Below are positions 7,255 to 12,078 of a DNA stretch of 12,078 nt, one piece after another. The notes under the pieces were generated by a model. The model saw only the letters and a program-made list of their open reading frames with translations, ran no database searches and was not told the origin of the DNA. Within the stretch, counting starts at the first letter, position 1, and the number at the start of each line of letters is the position of its first letter. This stretch comes from Panacagrimonas sp. (GTDB lineage Bacteria > Pseudomonadota > Gammaproteobacteria > Nevskiales > Nevskiaceae): contig JAJFJX010000296.1 in assembly GCA_021773655.1 (NCBI GenBank), forward strand, positions 1 through 12,078, read 5' to 3'. Position numbers and translations under genes: made by a program.

Positions 7255-7260
7255 AGTATA
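7255..7260 (-). promoter_or_regulatory. Candidate -10 element for the monooxygenase gene
   Basis: The minus strand reads TATACT here, one base from TATAAT, about 60 bases before the TTG start. A T-rich stretch (GTTTTT) lies about 17 bases further upstream but is a poor -35. If real, the motif at 7284-7297 would sit just upstream of or over the -35 region. Confidence 0.3.
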
Positions 7261-7283
7261 GTCATCCGGCCTGCAAGAAAAAC

Positions 7284-7297
7284 TATCGCTTGTTAGG
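7284..7297 (+). promoter_or_regulatory. TAWC-N4-GTTAGG motif in the divergent monooxygenase/flavoprotein promoter region
   Basis: TATCGCTTGTTAGG matches 12 of 14 bases of the copy at 4029-4042. It ends 35 bases before the ATG at 7333. It lies between the two divergent genes that each carry an in-frame stop, and could control both. Confidence 0.45.
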
Positions 7298-7332
7298 TAG
7301 CATTGGCAGGCGATACGCATCCACGAGTTCGA

Positions 7333-8466
7333 ATGATGGCCCGTCCGATCTTTCACAACGCTTTCTGCGACCTCCTCGGCATCGAGTACCCGATCCTGCT
7401 CGCGGGCATGGGCGTCGGCGGGCGCGCCACCCCGCCGCGCCTGGTCGCTGCGGTCTCCGAGGCCGGAGGCGCCGGGGTCCTGGGCTGCTCGGGGCTGTCG
7501 CCCGAGGAGACGCGGCGGCGTATCCGCGAGGTCCGCTCGCTGACCGACCGTCCATTCGGCGTCGATCTGTTGCTGCCGGTGCGCATCGCCGATGCGCCGG
7601 ACACACGCTCGGGCGTGCGCGAGGAGATCCGCCGCCGCTTTCCCGAGCATGCGGCCTTCGTGCAAACGCTGATCCAGCGCTACGGCCTGCCGGAAGCCAG
7701 GCCAGCGGACGAGACCGTGGTCAACATCGAGTACGCCAAGCGGGTGCTCGAAGTGGTGTTCGAGGAACGCGTGCCGCTCTTTGCGGCCGGACTCGGTGAC
7801 CCCGAATTCCTGCTGCCGCGCGCCCGTGCGCAGGGCATGAAGCTGATCGGGCTGTCCGGGTCGGTGCGCAACGCCGTGCGGCAGCAGAAGTCCGGCGTGG
7901 ATGCGATCGTCGCGCAGGGCACCGAGGCCGGAGGGCATACCGGCACGGTGGCCACGCTGCCGCTGATTCCGCAGGTGGTCGATGCAGTGAGCCCGACGCC
8001 GGTCCTGGCCGCTGGCGGCATCGGCGACGGCCGCGGCATCGTCGCCGCGCTTGCGCTCGGTGCTCAGGCGGCCTGGCTCGGTACCGCGTATCTGGTAGCC
8101 GAAGAATGAGAGATCTTCGACGCCAGCAAGGATCAGATCATCGCCTCGGACTCCGAGAGTTTTCGCGTCAGCAAGGTGTGGACCGGAAAGACGGTGCGTG
8201 CCTTCCACAACGAAATCGCGCAGGCCTGGGCCGAGTCCGGCCTGCCGACGATGGAGACGCCGTACCAGCGCATCCTGATGGAAGATTTCTTCGCCTCCGC
8301 ACTGGCGGCGGGGCGGCAGGATCTGTTCTTCAATGTGGCCGGCCAGGTGGGCGGTATGCTCAAGGCACGGCGCCCCGCCAAGGACATCATGGGCGACCTG
8401 GTGACGGGCGCGATCGAAGAAATCCGCCGTCTGCAGCGCAACGTGCATATCAGCCTGGCGTCGTAG
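7333..8466 (+). pseudogene. Nitronate monooxygenase/2-nitropropane dioxygenase-like flavoprotein, interrupted by in-frame TGA
   Basis: Read through one TGA, the frame encodes a 377-residue FMN-dependent TIM-barrel protein. Family marks: GIEYPILLAGMG near the N-terminus, AQGTEAGGHTG with the active-site His, and the FMN phosphate-binding stretch AAGGIGDGRG followed by LGAQAAWLGTAYL. Many proteins of this family act not on nitronates but as flavin reductases or dehydrogenases in acyl-CoA pathways; IpdC of actinobacterial steroid breakdown is one. In an operon with thiolase-like and MaoC genes, that kind of role fits better than nitroalkane oxidation. The break is codon 259, TGA at 8107-8109 after YLVAEE. 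The frame then continues as EIFDASKDQIIASDSESF and on to a TAG at 8464-8466, with the C-terminal region expected of the family. The truncated 258-residue product would keep most of the barrel but lose about 118 residues. Start: ATG 7333 or 7336; no strong ribosome site. It could be a recent pseudogene, a sequence error or a read-through gene. It is the first gene of the operon, 12 bases before the next. Confidence 0.83.
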
Positions 8467-8478
8467 CGGAGAACCTGG

Positions 8479-9630
8479 ATGGGGAAAAAGGCCATCATCA
8501 GCGGCGTGCACGACACGGCGGTCGGCGCGCTGCCTGAAAGCACCTGCATGTCGCTGCATGTCGAAGCCGCGCTCGGCGCCCTCGTCGACGCTGGCCTGAA
8601 GCTGTCCGACATCGACGGGCTGCTGACCGCGTATTCCTTCACCTCGCCGCAGTTGATGCTGGGCGGCGTGTTCGGCGAATACGTCGGCCTGCATCCCAAG
8701 GTCAACGCCTCGATTTCGATGGGCGGTGTGACGGCCGGCCTGATGGTGCATCACGCCGCCTCGCTGGTGAAAGCCGGCATCTGCCGGCATGTGCTGTGCG
8801 TCACCGGCGACAATCGCCTCACCGGCATGGGCGAGCGGGTTCAGGCGGCCCTGGCCGATGTCGGCCACCCGCAGTACGAGCAGCCCTACGGCATGAGCGT
8901 GCCGGCTGCGTTTGCCATGGCGGCCCAGGTGTATTTCCACGAGGGCTGGCTCAACGGCGAGCACCTGGCCGCGGTGGCGGTCAACCAGCGCGTCAATGCG
9001 GCGCTGCATCCGCAGTCGCACCTGAAAAAACCGATCACGATGGACGACGTGCGCAAGTCCAAGGTGATCGCTTCGCCGCTGCGCATGCTCGACTGCTGCC
9101 TGGTCTCCGACGGCGGCGCCGCGGTGGTGGTCAGCGCAGCGCAGACCGCACGCGACCTGCCCCGTCGCGCGGTGGAACTCCTCGGCATCGGCGAAGGCCA
9201 CACGCACGAACACATCTTCGCCGCACCTTCGCTGGTGGATTTCGGCTGCAAGGAATCGGCGGCGACCGCACTGGCCCAGGCCGGGCTCGCGCACGCCGAC
9301 ATTGACAGCGCCCACGTCTACGACTGCTTCACCAGCACGCTGCTGATCACGCTCGAATCGATGGGCTTCTATGGCCGCGGCGAAGCCGGCCCGGCGGCGC
9401 TGGCCGGCGAGTTCGCGATCGGCGGACGCTTCCCGGTCAACACCAACGGCGGACTGCTCTCCTACGGCTCGTCCGGCGCCGCCGGTGGCATGTTTCACGT
9501 CGTGGAAGCCGTGCGCCAGTTGCGCGGAGAATGCGCGCAGCGCCAGGTCAAGGACGCCGAGGTCGCCCTGGCTCACACGCTGGGCGGCATCTTCTCCGGC
9601 CATTGCTCGATCGTCATGGGGAGGCTGTGA
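8479..9630 (+). CDS. Thiolase-like protein (SCP2-thiolase/Ltp type), no nucleophilic Cys
   Basis: This 383-residue protein has the thiolase fold of the lipid-transfer/SCP-x branch, seen in DCCLVSDGGAAVVVSA (205-220), HVYDCFTSTLLITLE (279-293) and NTNGGLLSYG (321-330). Where thiolases carry the nucleophilic Cys, this sequence reads SISMGGVTAG (78-87), with Gly83 in that place. Where they carry GHPxG, it reads YGSSGAAGG, so the catalytic His is missing too. It should therefore not be a Claisen thiolase. Relatives without these residues, such as Ltp2, are retro-aldolases that work in complex with a DUF35 protein and cleave a tertiary 3-hydroxyacyl-CoA into a ketone and a short acyl-CoA. A DUF35 gene follows only 2 bases downstream, which supports this. 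GGAG at 8468-8471 is the ribosome site. The gene sits 12 bases after the broken flavoprotein gene, so expression may depend on that promoter. The exact substrate is unknown. Confidence 0.87.
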   Translation: MGKKAIISGVHDTAVGALPESTCMSLHVEAALGALVDAGLKLSDIDGLLTAYSFTSPQLMLGGVFGEYVGLHPKVNASISMGGVTAGLMVHHAASLVKAGICRHVLCVTGDNRLTGMGERVQAALADVGHPQYEQPYGMSVPAAFAMAAQVYFHEGWLNGEHLAAVAVNQRVNAALHPQSHLKKPITMDDVRKSKVIASPLRMLDCCLVSDGGAAVVVSAAQTARDLPRRAVELLGIGEGHTHEHIFAAPSLVDFGCKESAATALAQAGLAHADIDSAHVYDCFTSTLLITLESMGFYGRGEAGPAALAGEFAIGGRFPVNTNGGLLSYGSSGAAGGMFHVVEAVRQLRGECAQRQVKDAEVALAHTLGGIFSGHCSIVMGRL

Positions 9631-9632
9631 GC

Positions 9633-10064
9633 ATGTCCGAAGTTCCATCGCTGCCGATGCCGATGCCGATGCCCGCGCCCGACGCCTGCAGCCGGCCGTA
9701 CTGGGACGGCGCCAACCAGGACGTATTCCGCTTCCAGCGCTGCCGCGCTTGCGGCCGGGCGCAGTTCTATCCGCGCTCGCTGTGCGCTCACTGCCAGGGC
9801 GCCGATCTCGGATGGGAGACTGCCGCCGGCCCGGGTCGCGTCGCGAGCTTTTCGGTGATCCACCGGGCGCCGCTGCCCGCGTTTGCCAGCGCCGTGCCTT
9901 ACGTTCTCGCGCTCATCGACCTCGACGAGGGTGTCCGCTTCATGTGCAACGTCCTGAACTGCGACCCGGCCACGGTGCGCATCGGGATGCGCGTCCGCCT
10001 GTGTTTCCAGGCGCGGCCCGGCAGCACGCAGAAAGTCCCGCAGGTGGAGCCGGCGGAATCATGA
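9633..10064 (+). CDS. DUF35 zinc-ribbon/OB-fold protein (acyl-CoA binding partner of thiolase-like protein)
   Basis: This is a 143-residue protein. An N-terminal zinc ribbon has two CxxC knuckles, C37-x2-C40 and C51-x2-C54 (CRACG, CAHC). An OB-fold domain follows from about residue 65 (GPGRVASFSVIHR, YVLALIDLDEGVRFM). The helix before the ribbon contains RPYWDGANQD, like the PFW motif of the family. Such proteins pair with thiolase-like enzymes and can bind the acyl-CoA; in actinobacterial ChsH2 the domain is fused to a MaoC domain and binds Ltp2. Here it is a free-standing gene with the thiolase-like gene 2 bases upstream and a MaoC gene overlapping its stop by 4 bases (ATGA), so translation is probably coupled. 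The start at 9633 has GGGGAGG at 9618-9624. The N-terminus carries MPMPMP, encoded by a small tandem repeat. Confidence 0.87.
   Translation: MSEVPSLPMPMPMPAPDACSRPYWDGANQDVFRFQRCRACGRAQFYPRSLCAHCQGADLGWETAAGPGRVASFSVIHRAPLPAFASAVPYVLALIDLDEGVRFMCNVLNCDPATVRIGMRVRLCFQARPGSTQKVPQVEPAES
9654..9671 (+). repeat. Three tandem CCGATG units
   Basis: Three perfect hexamers encode the Met-Pro repeat at residues 8-13 of the DUF35 protein. The length could vary between strains without breaking the frame. It falls in a probably disordered N-terminal tail. Confidence 0.7.
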
Positions 10065-10462
10065 GCGACGAAGCCCTCTTCAACTACGATCACTACCAGC
10101 CCGGCAAGCTCTATGGCGCGCGCGACTTCAAGGTCGATGAAGCGACCGTCGCGCGCTGGCGCAGCATCTACCCTTGCGATGACGAGCCTGGCGTGATGCC
10201 GGCCGGCATGCTCGCGATGATCGTCGTCGATGCCATCCTCGCGCTCAACTCGCCGCGCCCTCCGGGTGGCGTGCATGGCGGCCAGACTTTCGACATCACG
10301 CGCATGCCGAGCATCGGCGAGGCGCTGCGCACCGAGGTGTCCTGCCTCGACAAGGAGATCAAGAAGGACCGCAAGTGGGTACGCGTGCGCAGCGTCACCC
10401 GCGCCGCCGGCTCGGGCGAACTGCTGTTCACCGGCGTCATGACCTCCCTGGTCGCGCAGTGA
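10061..10462 (+). CDS. MaoC-like hotdog protein lacking the hydratase motif
   Basis: This 133-residue protein has hotdog-fold features, including RWRSIYPCDDEPGVMPAGMLAMI (32-54), whose PAGM/AG element corresponds to the IAHG turn of MaoC proteins, and GGVHGGQTFDI, which resembles the central strand. The catalytic Asp and His of the hydratase motif (GDxNPxH) are absent. By analogy with heteromeric ChsH1-ChsH2, where one chain carries the catalytic pair and the other has lost it and shapes the acyl-CoA pocket, I infer this is the non-catalytic partner of the next gene's product. It overlaps the DUF35 stop codon by 4 bases and ends 8 bases before the next gene, consistent with a fixed complex. 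It is short (about 130 residues), the size of a single hotdog. It could instead be a thioesterase-like hotdog, but the context favours a hydratase subunit. Confidence 0.75.
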   Translation: MSDEALFNYDHYQPGKLYGARDFKVDEATVARWRSIYPCDDEPGVMPAGMLAMIVVDAILALNSPRPPGGVHGGQTFDITRMPSIGEALRTEVSCLDKEIKKDRKWVRVRSVTRAAGSGELLFTGVMTSLVAQ

Positions 10463-10470
10463 GGTCCGGC

Positions 10471-10860
10471 ATGGATAAGCAACTGAAACCCTCGGCCCAG
10501 CACGTCGATTTCGAAACCATCCTGAACTACGCGGCGCTGACCGGGGATTACAACCCCCTTCACGTGGACAAGGAATTCGCCGCGCGCAGCCCCATGGGCG
10601 GCATCATCGCGCACGGCACCATGTCCGTCGCCCTGATCTGGCAGGCGCTGAAGAACTCGCTGGGCATTGAGGCGCTGAACCGGGTGCATCTGGAGATCCG
10701 CTTCGTGCAGCCTGTGCGCATCGACGACGACGTGACCGGCGGCGGCGAACTGCGTGAGGGTAGCGATCCACCGCTCTACGAGGTCTGGGTGCGCAACGGC
10801 AAAGGGCAGGACGTGATCAAGGGAACGGCAACCGTGAAACCAGGGGGAGTATCGCAATGA
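10471..10860 (+). CDS. MaoC-family enoyl-CoA hydratase (catalytic subunit)
   Basis: This is a 129-residue single-hotdog protein with the (R)-specific hydratase motif: YAALTGDYNPLHVDKEFA, giving D26, N28 and H31, followed by GGIIAHGTMS (43-52). It should add water to an enoyl-CoA in the cytoplasm, producing a 3-hydroxyacyl-CoA. With the motif-less MaoC neighbour it probably forms a heteromer. The hydroxyacyl-CoA product would then pass to the DUF35/thiolase-like pair for C-C cleavage. Its stop overlaps the start of the second thiolase-like gene by 4 bases (ATGA at 10857-10860), so the two are probably translated together. Confidence 0.88.
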   Translation: MDKQLKPSAQHVDFETILNYAALTGDYNPLHVDKEFAARSPMGGIIAHGTMSVALIWQALKNSLGIEALNRVHLEIRFVQPVRIDDDVTGGGELREGSDPPLYEVWVRNGKGQDVIKGTATVKPGGVSQ

Positions 10861-12023
10861 GTCTGAAGGGCGTGGCGTACATCGCCGGCGCGTTCGAACA
10901 TCCCACGCGCCGGGCCGACGACAAGTCGGTCGCGCAACTGCATGCCGAGGTGGCGCGCGGAGCACTGGCCGACGCCGGCCTGTCGATCCGCGACGTCGAC
11001 GGCTATTTCTGCGCGGGCGATGCGCCGGGTCTGGGCGCGCTGAGCGTGGTCGACTACCTCGGGCTCAAGCTGAGGCATGTGGACACCACCGAGACCGGCG
11101 GATCTTCGTATCTCGTGCACGTCGCGCACGCGGCGGCGGCGATCGCGGCAGGCCGTTGCGACGTGGCGCTGATAACGCTCGCCGGCCGCCCGAAGGCCGA
11201 GGGCATGGCCACCGGCACGGCACCGCGCGACTACGGCGCGGCGCCCGATGTGCCCTTCGAGTTGCCCTATGCGCCGACCACCGTGAACACCTACGCGATG
11301 GCCGCGATGCGCCATATGCACGAGTACGGCACCACCAGCGAGCAGCTGGCGTGGATCCGCGTGGCCGCCTCGCATCACGCGCAGCACAACCCTCGGGCCG
11401 TGGTGCGCGATGTAGTGACGGTGCAGGACGTGGTCGGCTCGCCGATGATCGCCGACCCGCTGCACCGGCTCGACTGCTGCGTGATCAGCGACGGCGGCGG
11501 CGCGCTGGTGGTGGTGCGGCCGGAGATCGCCCGCCAGCTGAAGCGCCCGCTGGTGAAGGTGATCGGCACCGGCGAATTCATGCGTGCGCAGTCCGGCGGC
11601 CGGGTGAACCTGCTCGACACGGGCGCCCTCTGGTCGGGCGCGGCGGCGTTCGCCGAGGCCGGCGTCAAGCCGCCGGACATCCAGTACGCCTCGATCTACG
11701 ACAGTTTCACCATCACCGTGCTGCTGACCCTGGAAGACCTGGGCTTCTGCAAGAAGGGCGAGGGTGGTCGCTTCGTGTCCGACGGCAACCTGATTTCCGG
11801 CATCGGCAAGCTGCCGTTCAACACCGACGGCGGCGGTCTCTGCAACAACCACCCTGGCAATCGCGGCGGCATGACCAAGGTCATCGAGGCGGTGCGCCAG
11901 TTGCGTGGCGAGGCGCATCCCAAGGTGCAGGTTCCGAATTGCACGCTGGCGCTGGCGCACGGCACGGGCGGCTCGCTCGGCACGCGCCACGGCAGCGGTA
12001 CGCTGATCATGGAAAGGGAATGA
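10857..12023 (+). CDS. Second thiolase-like protein (SCP2-thiolase/Ltp type), no nucleophilic Cys
   Basis: This 388-residue protein is related to the product of 8479-9630, sharing LHRLDCCVISDGGGALVVV (202-220), YDSFTITVLLTLEDLGF and KVIEAVRQLRG. The nucleophile position reads TETGGSSYLVHVAHAA, with Gly82 where thiolases have Cys. Unlike the first copy, it keeps a His-Pro-Gly (GGGLCNNHPGNRGG, His332) near the GHPxG position. It also has a His-rich middle (ASHHAQHNPR, 171-180). The different residues suggest it is not a redundant duplicate: it may be a second retro-aldolase for another round of cleavage, or a partner in the same complex. Ribosome site GGGGGAG lies about 7 bases upstream. The start overlaps the MaoC stop. 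The gene that follows begins 2 bases after its stop and may be its own DUF35 partner. Confidence 0.87.
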   Translation: MSLKGVAYIAGAFEHPTRRADDKSVAQLHAEVARGALADAGLSIRDVDGYFCAGDAPGLGALSVVDYLGLKLRHVDTTETGGSSYLVHVAHAAAAIAAGRCDVALITLAGRPKAEGMATGTAPRDYGAAPDVPFELPYAPTTVNTYAMAAMRHMHEYGTTSEQLAWIRVAASHHAQHNPRAVVRDVVTVQDVVGSPMIADPLHRLDCCVISDGGGALVVVRPEIARQLKRPLVKVIGTGEFMRAQSGGRVNLLDTGALWSGAAAFAEAGVKPPDIQYASIYDSFTITVLLTLEDLGFCKKGEGGRFVSDGNLISGIGKLPFNTDGGGLCNNHPGNRGGMTKVIEAVRQLRGEAHPKVQVPNCTLALAHGTGGSLGTRHGSGTLIMERE

Positions 12024-12025
12024 CG

Positions 12026-12078
12026 ATGACCGCCAAGGAAATGACCTACGTTGCGCCGACGGTGTATCCGGAGACGCA
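12026..12078 (+). CDS. First 17 codons of a gene cut by the right edge, possibly a second DUF35 partner
   Basis: ATG at 12026 follows the second thiolase-like stop by 2 bases, with GGAAAGGGAA upstream as a ribosome site. It reads MTAKEMTYVAPTVYPET and then leaves the window. DUF35 proteins often begin with a short tail ending in Pro-Glu-Thr before their PFW motif. Together with the position directly after a thiolase-like gene, this suggests DUF35, but 17 residues cannot prove it. Confidence 0.55.
   Translation, partial: MTAKEMTYVAPTVYPET

Noticed and set aside
6453..8109. General recoding of TAG or TGA as sense codons
   Set aside because: TGA and TAG both end other intact genes here at the expected family lengths (for example TGA at 1681-1683 and 5279-5281, TAG at 8464-8466), so the code is standard.
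7069..9648. Very long open frame (859 codons) on the minus strand, antisense to the flavoprotein and first thiolase-like genes
   Set aside because: Its composition is that of a GC-rich shadow frame (Arg, Ala, His, Asp, no motifs), and the plus strand holds clear protein families with ribosome sites throughout.

Overview
The window is a high-GC, densely packed catabolic region from a bacterium. The CYP153-type P450, the ferredoxin and the acyl-CoA genes suggest a hydrocarbon- or steroid-degrading proteobacterium (a gammaproteobacterium would fit). I cannot resolve a genus from sequence alone. I saw no mobile element, tRNA, rRNA or CRISPR array.

Layout, left to right. (1) Bases 1-192, minus strand: the N-terminus of an unidentified gene running off the left edge. 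(2) 412-1683 and 1820-2140, plus: a CYP153-family P450 and its adrenodoxin-type [2Fe-2S] ferredoxin, separated by a strong hairpin. (3) 2372-3646, minus: an acetyl-CoA hydrolase/CoA-transferase family protein, with a possible small unknown gene upstream (3703-4029). (4) 4079-5281, plus: a complete thiolase with its Cys/His/Cys triad. (5) 5283-7196, minus: a hydroxyacetophenone-monooxygenase-like Baeyer-Villiger monooxygenase split by one in-frame TAG. (6) 7333-12078, plus: a tight operon. It starts with a nitronate-monooxygenase-like flavoprotein gene split by one in-frame TGA. It continues with a thiolase-like/SCP2-type protein, a DUF35 zinc-ribbon/OB-fold protein, two MaoC hotdog proteins (one with the hydratase motif, one without), a second thiolase-like protein, and the first codons of another gene.

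How they may work together (inference): CYP153 plus ferredoxin would oxidise a terminal carbon of an alkyl chain. CoA transfer would activate the resulting acid, and the thiolase would shorten it. The MaoC pair, DUF35 and Cys-less thiolase-like proteins resemble the ChsH1-ChsH2-Ltp2 hydratase/retro-aldolase of actinobacterial steroid side-chain degradation, which releases a ketone. The Baeyer-Villiger enzyme next door is the kind of enzyme that would consume a ketone.

The two points most worth a second look are linked. The two genes that diverge from the 7197-7332 promoter region each carry a single in-frame stop, while every other complete gene in the window is open. In addition, a 14-base motif (TAWC-N4-GTTAGG) occurs once in each of the three divergent intergenic regions (near 314, 4029 and 7284), which suggests a common regulator or promoter type for the whole cluster.
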